A DNA stretch of 64,000 bases from JALZMG01 sp963844175 (GCA_963844175.1 CAWJNE010000013.1:62001-126000), one strand, 5' to 3'. Shown: positions 43,953 through 52,380, counted from the first letter of the stretch. Numbers and translations are program-made. Notes: generated from the letters alone by a model not told the origin.

Positions 43953-44335
43953 GGTACGACCAGCGTCCGAGCGACCCGACCCCGTTGCACACGGCTGACC
44001 TGCCGGCGACGCCGGTGCGCGACCGCAACATCCCGGTCGGCGCCTGGATCGAGGCGCCCGACGACCTGCACCGACTCGGTGACGACCTGCCGGGCCGGCC
44101 CGATGCCGACTACAAGCGGCGGATCGGCCCCTGGTTGCTCTGGCGGGCCGGGCCGGCCTCGGGCGGCGACGCCCGGTACTGGGCCGGGCTGTCCAGCGAT
44201 ACCTCAGTGGCGTTCACGCTGCGCCTGTTCCCGGACGGTCGCGCCGACGGCGCCGGGCCGAGCGGGACCCGCCACGACCGGTTCCGGGCCTGGAAGGAGG
44301 ACCTCCGGGATCACGAATTACCACTACGCGCGTAG
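43949..44335 (+). CDS. Conserved-looking soluble protein of unknown function
   Basis: 128 residues beginning RYDQRPSDPTPLHTADLPAT, with GDDLPGRPDADYKRRIGPWL and RFRAWKEDLRDH. It has no membrane segment or catalytic motif. ATG 43949 overlaps the upstream stop (ATGA), so it belongs to the same transcript as the MBL and membrane protein genes. Its last codons and stop (TAG 44333-44335) lie inside the dyad element of the sufC1 promoter. Confidence 0.65.
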   Translation: MRYDQRPSDPTPLHTADLPATPVRDRNIPVGAWIEAPDDLHRLGDDLPGRPDADYKRRIGPWLLWRAGPASGGDARYWAGLSSDTSVAFTLRLFPDGRADGAGPSGTRHDRFRAWKEDLRDHELPLRA

Positions 44336-44345
44336 GGAGAATTGG
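44314..44345 (+). promoter_or_regulatory. Suf operator-like dyad upstream of sufC1
   Basis: AATT-N4-CTA-N6-TAG-N4-AATT, centred between 44329 and 44330, with perfect CTACGC/GCGTAG inner arms and CGAATT on the left. The same layout recurs upstream of sufB (56718-56749). It ends 27 bases before the sufC1 GTG, where a repressor could block transcription. A TACACT -10-like box at 44360-44365, followed 7 bases later by the GTG, suggests a leaderless transcript. Three GGCGCC boxes (44345, 44354, 44366) flank it. Confidence 0.65.
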
Positions 44346-44372
44346 GCGCCCGAGGCGCCTACACTGGCGCCC

Positions 44373-45200
44373 GTGCCGGAGAGCCGGGAGCTGTTCCACG
44401 TCGACGACCTGTGGGTCGCCCCGGCCCCCGACGCCGCCGGCGGGTCGACGGTCGAGCCCGATCCCATCCTGAAGGGCCTCGACCTCACGGTCGGCGTCGG
44501 CGAGATCCACGCCATCATGGGCCCGAACGGCTCGGGCAAGAGCACGCTCGCCTCCACCCTCATGGGCTCACCCGAGTACGAGGTCCGATCGGGGACGATC
44601 ACGTTCCGCGGCGACGACGTCACGGACTGGCCGCCCGACGAACGGGCCAAGGCCGGCATGTTCCTCGCCTTCCAGTACCCCCAGGAGATCCCGGGCGTCT
44701 CCGTCATCCAGTTCCTGCGCCAGTCGCTGTCGGCGCGCAAGGGGTTCGACCTCTCCGTGCTCGAGCTGCGCGTCTCGGCCATGGAGTGGATGCAGCGCCT
44801 CGGCATGGACTCGTCGTTCGTCGACCGCTACCTCAACGAGGGGTTCTCCGGCGGCGAGAAGAAGCGCAACGAGATCATGCAGCTGGCGATCCTGGAGCCG
44901 GCGTTGGCGATCCTCGACGAGACCGACTCCGGCCTCGACATCGACGCCCTGCGCATCGTCGCCAAGGGCCTGCGCGAAGTGCGCGCCGACCGCCCCGACC
45001 TCGGCGTCGTGCTGATCACGCACTACCAGCGCCTGCTCAACGAGCTGCTCCCCGATCACGTCCACGTGCTGATCGACGGCCGCATCGTCGCCTCCGGCGG
45101 CATGGAGATCGCCGAACGCCTGGAGCACGACGGCTACGAATCGTTCCGCCCGGCCGGGGTCCTGCACGGCGTCAGCGAACGCCGCGAGGTGCTCACATGA
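44373..45200 (+). CDS. sufC: Fe-S cluster assembly ATPase SufC (copy 1)
   Basis: 275 residues. Walker A is GPNGSGKST, the Q-loop FQYPQEIPGVS is specific for SufC, the signature region is FSGGEKKRNEIMQ, Walker B is LAILDETDSGLDID, and the switch His lies in LITHYQRLL. SufC pairs with SufB and SufD in the scaffold complex that builds [Fe-S] clusters in the cytoplasm. It leads a unit with sufS and sufU on the plus strand. GTG 44373 was chosen for its leaderless promoter context and because VPESRELFHVDDLW is the natural N-terminus. A second, complete SufC is encoded at 49973-50800. Confidence 0.95.
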   Translation: MPESRELFHVDDLWVAPAPDAAGGSTVEPDPILKGLDLTVGVGEIHAIMGPNGSGKSTLASTLMGSPEYEVRSGTITFRGDDVTDWPPDERAKAGMFLAFQYPQEIPGVSVIQFLRQSLSARKGFDLSVLELRVSAMEWMQRLGMDSSFVDRYLNEGFSGGEKKRNEIMQLAILEPALAILDETDSGLDIDALRIVAKGLREVRADRPDLGVVLITHYQRLLNELLPDHVHVLIDGRIVASGGMEIAERLEHDGYESFRPAGVLHGVSERREVLT

Positions 45201-45310
45201 GCGAGGGCGTCTTCGACCGAGCGAATCATCAGCACGGTCTTCCCGCTCATGGCCGAGCTGCTGCTTCGCTGCTGCTCGGCGTCAGCGACCGCCGTGAGGT
45301 GCTCACATGA
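45197..45310 (+). CDS. Possible 37-residue micro-ORF between sufC1 and sufS
   Basis: ATG 45197 overlaps the sufC1 stop (ATGA) and its own TGA overlaps the sufS ATG (ATGA). The C-terminus, LGVSDRREVLT, duplicates the last residues of SufC (HGVSERREVLT), and 34 bases of DNA around both ends are nearly identical, so the frame looks like a tandem partial duplication with a repeat-like insert. It may merely couple sufC1 and sufS translation. No function is assigned. Confidence 0.4.
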   Translation: MSEGVFDRANHQHGLPAHGRAAASLLLGVSDRREVLT

Positions 45311-46557
45311 GTGCCGAGACGCTCGCCACCCTCGACGTTGCGACGGTCAAGGCGCAGTTCCCGTTGCTCGGCGACACGATCGACGGACGCCCGATCCACT
45401 ACCTCGACTCGGCCAACTCATCGCAGAAGCCGCACCAGGTCATCGACGCGATGTCCTCGTTCACGGCCCACCACTACGCGCCGATCAACCGCAGCGCCTA
45501 CCGCCTGGCCGCCGAGGCAACGGACGCCTACGAGGCGGCGCGAGCGAAGGTGGCCCGCTTCGTCAACGCCGCCGACGCCGACGAGATCGTGTTCACCAAG
45601 AACGCCACCGAGGCGCTCAACCTGGTCGCCCAGTCCTGGGGTCGGGCCAACCTCGGCGCCGGCGACGTGGTCGTGCTGACCCACATGGAGCACCACGCCA
45701 ACATCGTCCCGTGGCACCTGCTGGCCGCGGAGCGCGGCGTCGACCTGCGGTGGATCCCGCTGACCGCCGACGGTCGCCTCGACCTGACCGACCTCGATCG
45801 GCTCGTCGACGGGGCCAAGGTCGTCTCGGTCGCCGCGATGAGCAACGTGCTCGGCACGCTCAACCCCGTCGCCGAGCTGTGCGCCGCGGCCCACGCCACC
45901 GGGGCGTTGGCCGTCGTGGACGCCTGCCAGTACGTGCCGCACAACGCCACCGACGTCCAAGCGTGGGGCGCCGACTTCGCAGCCTTCTCCAGCCACAAGA
46001 TGTGCGGCCCATCGGGCATCGGCGCGCTGTACGGCCGGGCCGAGCTGCTCGACGCCACCCCGCCGTTCCTCGGCGGCGGCAACATGATCGCCGATGTCCG
46101 GCTCGACGGGTTCACGTCGGCCCCGGTCCCCGCCAAGTTCGAAGCCGGCACCCCGCCGATCACCGAAGCCATCGGGTTCGGCGCCGCCGTGGACTTCATG
46201 GAGTCGCTCGGCATGGACGCCGTGCGAGCCCACGAGGTCGAGCTGACGGGCTACGCCCTCGAGCTGCTGGACGACCGGTTCGGCGACGACCTCGTCGTCC
46301 ACGGTCCGCGGGACCTGGCCGTGCGCGGTGGCGTGCTCAGCTTCGCCTTCCGCGACCTCCACCCGCACGACGTCAGCCAGGTCCTCGACCAGGCCAACGT
46401 GTGCATCCGCGCCGGCCACCACTGCGCCAAGCCCCTGATGCGCCTGCTCGGTGCGGCGGCCACCGCCAGGGCCAGCTTCTACGTGTACAACGACCGTGAC
46501 GACGTGGACGCGCTCGCCGACGCCCTCGACGGCGCCTCCGACATCTTCGGCTTCTAA
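45307..46557 (+). CDS. sufS: Cysteine desulfurase SufS
   Basis: 416 residues of the class V aminotransferase fold. PLP-binding Lys231 lies in FSSHKMCGPSG, the His of MEHHANIVPW stacks on PLP, and the persulfide Cys373 lies in CIRAGHHCAKP with a short SufS-type loop. It releases sulfur from cysteine and passes it to SufU, encoded 11 bases downstream. ATG 45307 overlaps the preceding micro-ORF. Confidence 0.96.
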   Translation: MSAETLATLDVATVKAQFPLLGDTIDGRPIHYLDSANSSQKPHQVIDAMSSFTAHHYAPINRSAYRLAAEATDAYEAARAKVARFVNAADADEIVFTKNATEALNLVAQSWGRANLGAGDVVVLTHMEHHANIVPWHLLAAERGVDLRWIPLTADGRLDLTDLDRLVDGAKVVSVAAMSNVLGTLNPVAELCAAAHATGALAVVDACQYVPHNATDVQAWGADFAAFSSHKMCGPSGIGALYGRAELLDATPPFLGGGNMIADVRLDGFTSAPVPAKFEAGTPPITEAIGFGAAVDFMESLGMDAVRAHEVELTGYALELLDDRFGDDLVVHGPRDLAVRGGVLSFAFRDLHPHDVSQVLDQANVCIRAGHHCAKPLMRLLGAAATARASFYVYNDRDDVDALADALDGASDIFGF

Positions 46558-46568
46558 CAGAGGGAACC

Positions 46569-47051
46569 ATGCCGGGCCTCGAAGACCTCTACCGCGAGAT
46601 CATCCTCGACCACTACCGAACGCCGCGCAACCGCGGTGAGCTCGCCGCGCCCCCGGCCGTCGTGGCCCAGGGCCACAACCCGTTGTGCGGGGACGAGATC
46701 ACCGTCTTCCTGCAGGTCGAGGACGGCGTCGTCAGCGACGTCAAGGTCGGCGGCCAGGGATGCTCGATCTCCCAGAGCTCGGCGTCGATGATGAGCCAGG
46801 CGATCAAGGGGCAGCCGGTCGACGAGGTGCGGGCGTTGGTCCGGCGGTTCAAGGGGATGATGTCCATCGAGGACGCCGGGGACTCGACCGAGGGCAACGG
46901 CGACGCCGCCGGCACCGGTTCGCTGGAGCTCGGCGATCTCGAGGCGCTGCAAGGCGTCGTGAAGTTCCCGGTGCGGATCAAGTGCGCCACGCTGGCCTGG
47001 AACACCCTGCTCGACGCCCTCGAGCAGGCCGGGCAACCGGCCACCCCGTAG
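46569..47051 (+). CDS. sufU: Sulfur carrier SufU (zinc-dependent)
   Basis: 160 residues. Cys40 with Asp42 in NPLCGDE, Cys65 in GQGCSISQSS and Cys139 in VRIKCATLAW are the SufU zinc ligands and acceptor thiol. The insert between helices (residues about 96-120, GMMSIEDAGDSTEG) is typical of SufU rather than IscU. It takes persulfide sulfur from SufS. The SD is unremarkable; the gene lies 11 bases after sufS. Confidence 0.95.
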   Translation: MPGLEDLYREIILDHYRTPRNRGELAAPPAVVAQGHNPLCGDEITVFLQVEDGVVSDVKVGGQGCSISQSSASMMSQAIKGQPVDEVRALVRRFKGMMSIEDAGDSTEGNGDAAGTGSLELGDLEALQGVVKFPVRIKCATLAWNTLLDALEQAGQPATP

Positions 47052-47060
47052 CGTCCACCG

Positions 47061-47753
47061 ATGCCGCAGTCACCGGACGACGACACCGAGGCGCGCGCCA
47101 GGGCCGGCCGCGCCGTTCGCCGGCTGGGTCACGCGCTGGTCGGTCACCAGGTGCCGGCGCCGCTCGTCGAGGAGGTGGCCACGACAGTCGGCGAACTGGC
47201 CGACCGGTTGGAGGCCGGCGGGCCGCCGCGGAACCGGGCCGTCGAGTCCTTCGGCAGCGAGGCCTGGCACCACCAGCAGCAGCAGGACGAGGACGGCGTG
47301 GTCGGGACCTACGACGACCGACCGTTCTCGGGACGGTCCAGCCCGTGGGGGCTCGACCTCGAGGTGCACCGCCACGGCGACGAGATCGTCGGCGTGCTCG
47401 AGCTGGGCGCAGCGCACGAGGGCGCGCCCGGACGCTCCCACGGTGGCATCGTCGCCGCCCTGTTCGACGACGTGTTCGGGTTCGTGCTGGGGATCCTCCA
47501 GGAGCCGGCGTTCACCGGCGAGCTGACCGTGCGCTACGTCCGTCCGACGCCGCTGCACCGCAGCCTGGCGTGCCGCGGCCGGCTGGGCGAGCGGGTCGGC
47601 CGCAAGATCTGGATCGAGGGCGAACTGGTGGACGCCGAGACGGGCGAGGAGCTGGCCCGTGGTCGCGGCCTGTTCATCGCCGTCGACCGGGAGGCGATGC
47701 TGCCGGAGAGCGCCCGCCTCCCCGCCCCGCCCGACGAAGGTTCCGAACGGTGA
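47061..47753 (+). CDS. PaaI-like hotdog thioesterase
   Basis: 230 residues. The hotdog core has AHEGAPGRSHGGIVAALFDDVFG, where the HGG and following Asp correspond to the PaaI/4HBT active site, and LTVRYVRPTPLHRSLA. An N-terminal helical extension of about 90 residues is not part of the fold. It probably hydrolyses an acyl-CoA. ATG 47061 is 9 bases after sufU, so it may be cotranscribed with the suf genes, without an evident functional tie. Confidence 0.85.
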   Translation: MPQSPDDDTEARARAGRAVRRLGHALVGHQVPAPLVEEVATTVGELADRLEAGGPPRNRAVESFGSEAWHHQQQQDEDGVVGTYDDRPFSGRSSPWGLDLEVHRHGDEIVGVLELGAAHEGAPGRSHGGIVAALFDDVFGFVLGILQEPAFTGELTVRYVRPTPLHRSLACRGRLGERVGRKIWIEGELVDAETGEELARGRGLFIAVDREAMLPESARLPAPPDEGSER

Positions 47754-47764
47754 GCCCAGCCGAC

Positions 47765-48250
47765 TCACTCCCGCACGCGTAGCTCACAGATCTCGGCGTC
47801 GCTGGCTCGGACGAGGTCGGCCGGCGCGATGGGGAACACGTCGTGCCACGTGCCGGCGGCGGCCCACACCTCGTCGTGGACGAGCAGCCCCGGATCAGCG
47901 AACGCCCGGAGGGGGCGGAGGTGGCCGAACGGGGGCACGCCGCCGATCGGAAAGCCCGTGACGTCACGCACGGTGCGCCCGTCGACGCGGCCGCAGCGCT
48001 CGCCGCCGGCGGCGGCCGCCAGCCGCCCTTCGTCGAGCTGGTCGGCGCCGCTGACGAAGGCCAGGACGATCTCGCCGTCGACGTCGAAGATCAAGCTCTT
48101 CACGATCTGGCCGACGTCGACGCCGATCGCCGCCGCCGCATCGACCGCCGTCTTGGCGCCGTCGGGCTGACGCACCGGCTGCAGCTCCAGCCCGGCCTGG
48201 CGGGCCGCCTCGACGACCCGCGCGACGTTGGGGTGGAGGTCGTCGCTCAC
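47765..48250 (-). CDS. YbaK/ProX-type aminoacyl-tRNA deacylase domain protein
   Basis: 161 residues. The single-domain YbaK/EbsC fold is recognised from AAAIGVDVGQIVKSLIF, with the conserved Lys in VKSLIF, and VTGFPIGGVPPFGH. Such proteins deacylate mischarged tRNA, commonly Cys-tRNA(Pro) or Ala-tRNA(Pro). GTG 48250 overlaps the stop of the MFS gene (GTGA). It is convergent with the thioesterase gene. Confidence 0.88.
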   Translation of the reverse strand: MSDDLHPNVARVVEAARQAGLELQPVRQPDGAKTAVDAAAAIGVDVGQIVKSLIFDVDGEIVLAFVSGADQLDEGRLAAAAGGERCGRVDGRTVRDVTGFPIGGVPPFGHLRPLRAFADPGLLVHDEVWAAAGTWHDVFPIAPADLVRASDAEICELRVRE

Positions 48251-49500
48251 GCCAGCGCCGGCGTACGGGCGGTCACCGGACCGCCCCAGGCGAGCACGGC
48301 GGCACCGGCCAGCGAGCAGCACCCGGCGACGAGGTACGAGGTGTCGTAGCCGCCGGCGTTGTCGTACAGCCAGCCGAGCAGCAGCGGCCCGCCCGCGGTC
48401 CCGAACATCGTGAGGAACTGCGACCGGCTGAAGATGCGGGCGTAGTCACGGACCCCGAACCGCTCGGCGATCAGCAGGGGTTGCAGCATCAGCAGGTTCC
48501 CCACCGTGGCGCCGAACACGATGATCGCGGCGAAGATCGCCACCGGGCTGTCGGCGAAGGCGATGGCGATCATCGACACCGCCTGCACGACGGCCAGCCC
48601 CACGGTGAAGCCGGCCATCGGGAGCCGCGACACGATGCGCCCGCCCGCCAGCCGGGCGACCACCGACATCCCGGCCAGGGCGATCGTGGCCGCCGCCGCC
48701 GTGCCCCGGTCCGTGCGCTCCTCGACGAGCTTGACGAGCTGCTGGATGGCGCCCACCTGGGCCCCGAGCACGAGGACGTAGCCGAGCGTGATCGTCAGGT
48801 AGAAGCGCGTTCGCACGGCATCGTGCAGCCGCATCCCGGTGGGGACCATCGGGGCCACGTCGGGGCGGACCCGTTCGCCGTCGGGGAGCCAGCCGAGCGC
48901 CGCCGGGTCCGGCCGCACGAGCCAGAGGGCGAAGGGGACGACGCCGACCAGCCAGATGACGGCCAGGATCGGTGTCGCCGACGCCAGCTGGCGCTCGTCG
49001 ATCAGCCACTTGGCCAGCGGCGTGAGCAGGATGCCGCCCGCCGACAGCCCGGTGGACGCCACCGACAGCGCCACCGACCGGCGGACGTGGTACCAGCGGG
49101 TGACCACCGTCGTCATCGGGACGAGGCCGGCGCCGGCGAACCCGACCGCGAATACGGCGTACACGGCGTAGAGCTGCCAGCGCTCCTCCACCTGCCCCAG
49201 CAGCGCCAGTGCGACGGCGCCGAGAACACCGCCGCCGACGATCACGATGCGCACGTCGCGGCGGGCGATGATGCGCGCCACGACCAGCCCGACGACCCCG
49301 CCGACGATGAAGTAGAGCGTCGTCGCCAGCGAGATCGAAGCGACCGGCCAGCCGCGCTCGCGGCTGAACGCGTTGAGGTAGACGGCCAGCCCGTAGAAGC
49401 CGAGCCCGGACGTGACGGTGAGCACGATGAAGCACCCGGCAACCACGCGCCGGCCGGGGAAGCGGTCGGCGCTCGCCGGTCGAGCGACCGTCGTCGTCAC
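48247..49500 (-). CDS. MFS transporter
   Basis: 417 residues with about 12 helices. The loop between helices 2 and 3 has VVARIIARRDVRIV, and VPMTTVVTRWYHVRR is the oxalate/formate-antiporter-type motif of MCT-like MFS members. It probably transports a carboxylate or drug; the substrate is undefined. GTG 49500 lies within three tandem copies of an 8-base unit (49496-49519). It is coupled with the deacylase gene downstream. Confidence 0.85.
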   Translation of the reverse strand: MTTTVARPASADRFPGRRVVAGCFIVLTVTSGLGFYGLAVYLNAFSRERGWPVASISLATTLYFIVGGVVGLVVARIIARRDVRIVIVGGGVLGAVALALLGQVEERWQLYAVYAVFAVGFAGAGLVPMTTVVTRWYHVRRSVALSVASTGLSAGGILLTPLAKWLIDERQLASATPILAVIWLVGVVPFALWLVRPDPAALGWLPDGERVRPDVAPMVPTGMRLHDAVRTRFYLTITLGYVLVLGAQVGAIQQLVKLVEERTDRGTAAAATIALAGMSVVARLAGGRIVSRLPMAGFTVGLAVVQAVSMIAIAFADSPVAIFAAIIVFGATVGNLLMLQPLLIAERFGVRDYARIFSRSQFLTMFGTAGGPLLLGWLYDNAGGYDTSYLVAGCCSLAGAAVLAWGGPVTARTPALA

Positions 49501-49519
49501 GACGTCACGACGTCACGAG
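49496..49519. repeat. Three tandem 8-base repeats at the MFS start
   Basis: GTCACGAC occurs at 49496-49503 and 49504-49511, and GTCACGAG follows. On the coding strand this reads GTGACGTC units, one of which supplies the start codon. It may be a protein-binding site or a simple repeat. Confidence 0.55.
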
Positions 49520-49552
49520 CGGGTTCCCGAGCGTTCGTGCCGCAGCGCGAAT

Positions 49553-49620
49553 CACAAACCAGGCCGGCCGTGCTCGGCCCCGCCGAGGAGCGGAGTCTTC
49601 GGAGCGAGCGAGGCGATCAG
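49553..49620. repeat. Dispersed intergenic repeat, copy A
   Basis: AGGCCGGCCGTGCTCGGCCC continues into GCGGAGTCTTCGGAGCGAGC and GAGGCGATCAG. It matches 52870-52930 at most positions and ends over the stop codon of the pterin dehydratase gene, whose 3' end faces it. The rest of 49501-49616 holds nothing else recognisable. Confidence 0.65.
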
Positions 49621-49862
49621 CACAGCTGGTCGATCGCCGCCGCGAACTGGCGGTCGTTGTCGGTCACGGTCGAACCGGCGTCATGCGTCGTCAGCGTGAT
49701 GTCGACCTTGTTCCACGAGTTGGACCAGTCGGGATGGTGGTTGCGCCGCTCGGCCAGCAACGCCACCCGGGTCATGAACGCGAACGCGGCGTTGAAGTCG
49801 TCGAACTCGAAGTGTCGGCGCAGTGCCCCGTCACGCTCGGTCCAGTCGTCGTCGGTCGCCAT
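49617..49862 (-). CDS. Pterin-4a-carbinolamine dehydratase-like protein
   Basis: 81 residues. The family core ERRNHHPDWSNSWNKVDITL contains the HHPDW motif with the catalytic His pair, and LTTHDAGSTVTDNDR follows. Bacterial members recycle tetrahydrobiopterin or act as small metabolic proteins. ATG 49862 is supported by the FDDFNAAFAFM N-terminal strand. A dispersed repeat begins at the stop. Confidence 0.92.
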   Translation of the reverse strand: MATDDDWTERDGALRRHFEFDDFNAAFAFMTRVALLAERRNHHPDWSNSWNKVDITLTTHDAGSTVTDNDRQFAAAIDQLC

Positions 49863-49972
49863 GGCGGCGACACTACGCCCGCCTCCCAGGCCGGCCCCAT
49901 CCGAGCGTTTGCGTGCCCGCCCCTGGCCCGCACACCCCCTCCGGTGCCTCGAAACCCTCGGATGGACGAGGC

Positions 49973-50800
49973 TCAGGGGTTGGCGAACAGCTCGTCGAGG
50001 GAGCCGGGGCGGACGACCGGCCGGTCGGTGTCGACGGGAGCCTCGGGGTCGGCGCCGTCGGGCGTGAAGGCGGCGTAGCCGTCGGCCTCCAGCTGGTCGG
50101 CGAGCTCGGGGCCGCCCTCGGCGACGATGCGGCCGCGGATCAGGATGTGGACCACATCGGGGTGCAACTCGGCGAGCAGCCGGTTGTAGTGCGTGATGGC
50201 CAGCACGCCGAGGCCGGGGCGGCCGTCGGACGGCTTGGTCTCCTCCTCGATCCGCCGGGCGCAGGCCCGCAGGGCGTCGAGGTCGAGGCCGGAGTCGATC
50301 TCGTCGAGCACGGCGATGCGGGGCGACAGGATCGCCAGCTGCAACGTCTCGTTGCGCTTCTTCTCGCCGCCCGACAGGTCGACGTTGAGCGCACGGTGCA
50401 GGAGCCGCTCCTCGAACCCGATGCGCGCCGCCTCATCGGCCAACCGCCGGTCGAGGTCGCCGGCGTCGGCGTGGCGCGCCACGAGCGCTTCGCGCAGCAT
50501 GTCGTCGAGGGCCACGCCGGGGACCTCGGTCGGGTATTGCAGGACGAGGTGGAGGCCCGCCGCGGCTCGCTCCGACGTCGTCATCCCGAGGACGTCGACG
50601 CCGTCCAGCGTCACCGAGCCCCCGAGCACCTCGTACCCGGGCTTGCCCATCACGACCGCCGACAGCGTGCTCTTGCCGGCGCCGTTCGGGCCCATCACGG
50701 CGTGCACCTCGCCACTGCGCACGGTCAGGTCGATGCCGCGCAGGATCTCCCGCCCGCCGACGGCCGCCCGCAGCCCGCTGATCTCCAACGTCGCCGTCAC
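49973..50800 (-). CDS. sufC: Fe-S cluster assembly ATPase SufC (copy 2)
   Basis: 275 residues with all SufC motifs: GPNGAGKST (Walker A), LQYPTEVPGV (Q-loop), LSGGEKKRNETLQ (signature), IAVLDEIDSGLDLD (Walker B) and AITHYNRLLAEL (switch). It is more diverged from the copy at 44373 than expected of a recent duplication. GTG 50800 has AGGGGAG upstream and overlaps the stop of the Rieske gene (GTGA). It lies in the sufD-Rieske-sufC operon, the usual order in actinobacterial suf clusters, so it may be the canonical partner of SufB/SufD. Confidence 0.94.
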   Translation of the reverse strand: MTATLEISGLRAAVGGREILRGIDLTVRSGEVHAVMGPNGAGKSTLSAVVMGKPGYEVLGGSVTLDGVDVLGMTTSERAAAGLHLVLQYPTEVPGVALDDMLREALVARHADAGDLDRRLADEAARIGFEERLLHRALNVDLSGGEKKRNETLQLAILSPRIAVLDEIDSGLDLDALRACARRIEEETKPSDGRPGLGVLAITHYNRLLAELHPDVVHILIRGRIVAEGGPELADQLEADGYAAFTPDGADPEAPVDTDRPVVRPGSLDELFANP

Positions 50801-51127
50801 GCCGTGCTCCCCTGCTCGCTCGTCACGTCGATCGTCACCTCGCCGTCGTCGATCGACACCGCGTAGACGGGCACGGGGCGCGTCGCCGGGAGTGTCTGGG
50901 GCGCCCCGGTCTCCAGGCTGAACGTGCTGCTGTGCTGCGGGCACTCGATCTCCAACTCGTCGCACCACACCTCGCCCTCGGACAGCGAGACGTTGGCGTG
51001 GCTGCACACGTCACCGATGGCGTAGACGTCGTCGCCGATGCGCACGACGCACACGGCCGGCCGTCGACCATCCCCGCGTCGCCGACCCGTCGGCGAGCTC
51101 GTCGAGCACCGTCCACTCATGGTGCAC
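50797..51127 (-). pseudogene. Rieske-type [2Fe-2S] ferredoxin of the suf operon (two frameshifts as read)
   Basis: The intact part has CSHANVSLSEGEVWCDELEIECPQHSS split as CSH-Ala-N and CPQHSS, the two Rieske ligand boxes (CxH and CxxH), in the short non-heme dioxygenase-type domain. The N-terminus EWTVLDELAD lies in another frame; restoring one G near 51086-51088 and one C near 51054-51057 gives a continuous ELAD-VGDAGMVDGRP-VCVVRIGDD chain. Both breaks fit a lost base in a G/C run, so sequencing error is likely. A Rieske protein between sufD and sufC is common in actinobacteria. GTG 51127 is chosen; ATG 51220, overlapping the sufD stop, is also in frame. Confidence 0.82.
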
Positions 51128-51161
51128 CTTGTCGATGTGCGACGCGATCCAGCATCTCGGG

Positions 51162-51221
51162 GTGCACCAATGAGCCGAAGACCGTGCTGGATGTTCGCTC
51201 GCTCGAGACTCGCTCGCCATC
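51162..51221. repeat. Dispersed intergenic repeat between sufD and the Rieske gene
   Basis: Read on the minus strand, CGAGCGAACATCCAGCACGG followed by TCTTCGGCTCATTGG closely matches the insert between sufC1 and sufS (plus strand, about 45208-45251: CGAGCGAATCATCAGCACGG then TCTTCCCGCTCATGG). It begins directly after the sufD stop and probably shares origin with the repeats at 49553 and 52868. Confidence 0.55.
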
Positions 51222-52380
51222 ACGCCACCCCGGTCAGGGTGCGGTCGAGGTCGAGCTTGGCCGAGACGCGGTCGCGCAGCTCCGACGCCAACGGCCCGAC
51301 GGGCAGCTGGTCGAGCACCTCGTCGAAGAAGCCGAGCACGATCAGCCGCTCGGCGATCGACGTCGGGATGCCGCGGCTCTCGAGGTAGAAGCGCTGCTCG
51401 GGGTCGATCGGGCCGACCGTCGAGGCGTGGCTGCAGCGGACGTCGTTCGTCTCGATCTCCAGGTTCGGCACGCTCTCGGCCCAGGCCCCCTCGCCGAGCG
51501 TCAGGTTGCGGTTGGTCTGGAACGCCGCCGTGCCCTTGGCGTGCGGGCGGACCTTGATCAGCCCCGTGTAGACGCTGCGCGAGTCGTCCTGCAGCGCCCC
51601 CTTGAACAGCAGATCGCTGGTGGTGTGCGGCGCGTCGTGGTCCTGGATGGTGCGGAAGTCGTGCATCTGGTCGCCACCGGCGAAGTACAGCGCGACCTGG
51701 CGGGTGCTGCCGCCGGCGCCGGCCAGCCGGGCTTCCGTGCGCACCCGGGCGTAGTGCCCGCCGAGCGCCACGGTGGCGAGGGTGGTCGTCGAATCGCGAT
51801 CTCCCACCGCCTGCTGGTGGCCGATCTGCCACGCCGTCTCGGCGAGCTCGTTGACGCCCAGGTAGCGGACACGGGCCGCCGGCCCAGCGTGCACTTGGAC
51901 GACCGGCACGACGAGCACGAGCTCGCCGTCGGCGGATCGGAACCGCTCGACGATCGTCACCTCGCTGTCGGCGCCGGCGTCGATCACGAGGCGCGGGAAG
52001 ACGGCGCTGCCCTCGCCGGCGACGTCGTGGGTCACGACGATGGTCTCCTCGACGACGGTGCCTGCCGGCACGCGAACGACGACCGGCACACCGAACGCCA
52101 CGTTCAGCTCGGCGAAGATGTCGGGGGCCGGCCCGTCGACGACGGTCGTCGGCCCGCTGGCGGTGGCACCCACGGAGACGAACTGGTCGCCACCCTCGAC
52201 GGTGGTGTCGGCCACCGCCGGGCGGAACCGTCCGAGGTCCAGCTCCTCGATGCGGCTGTAGCGCCAGATCTCCTCGGCCGGCGTCGGGAACGGCATCGCT
52301 GCCGCCCGCTCGGCGGCGGCCGCCCGCTCAGCGGACGACTCGTCGACGGCCCGCGCGGCGGCAGGGGTGAAGGCGTGCAT
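51220..52380 (-). CDS. sufD: Fe-S cluster assembly protein SufD
   Basis: 386 residues. The N-terminal helical part has PTPAEEIWRYSRIEELDL; the beta-helix core has GGSTRQVALYFAGGDQMHDF and GRxx-like repeats; the C-terminal region has FQTNRNLTLGEGAWAESVP and the conserved KCSH-type block CSHASTVGPIDPEQRFYLESRG. SufD forms the SufBC2D scaffold with SufB and SufC. ATG 52380 is first in its run after the four-Cys protein gene, 50 bases upstream. SufB is encoded 3 kb further upstream, separated by unrelated genes. Confidence 0.95.
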   Translation of the reverse strand: MHAFTPAAARAVDESSAERAAAAERAAAMPFPTPAEEIWRYSRIEELDLGRFRPAVADTTVEGGDQFVSVGATASGPTTVVDGPAPDIFAELNVAFGVPVVVRVPAGTVVEETIVVTHDVAGEGSAVFPRLVIDAGADSEVTIVERFRSADGELVLVVPVVQVHAGPAARVRYLGVNELAETAWQIGHQQAVGDRDSTTTLATVALGGHYARVRTEARLAGAGGSTRQVALYFAGGDQMHDFRTIQDHDAPHTTSDLLFKGALQDDSRSVYTGLIKVRPHAKGTAAFQTNRNLTLGEGAWAESVPNLEIETNDVRCSHASTVGPIDPEQRFYLESRGIPTSIAERLIVLGFFDEVLDQLPVGPLASELRDRVSAKLDLDRTLTGVA

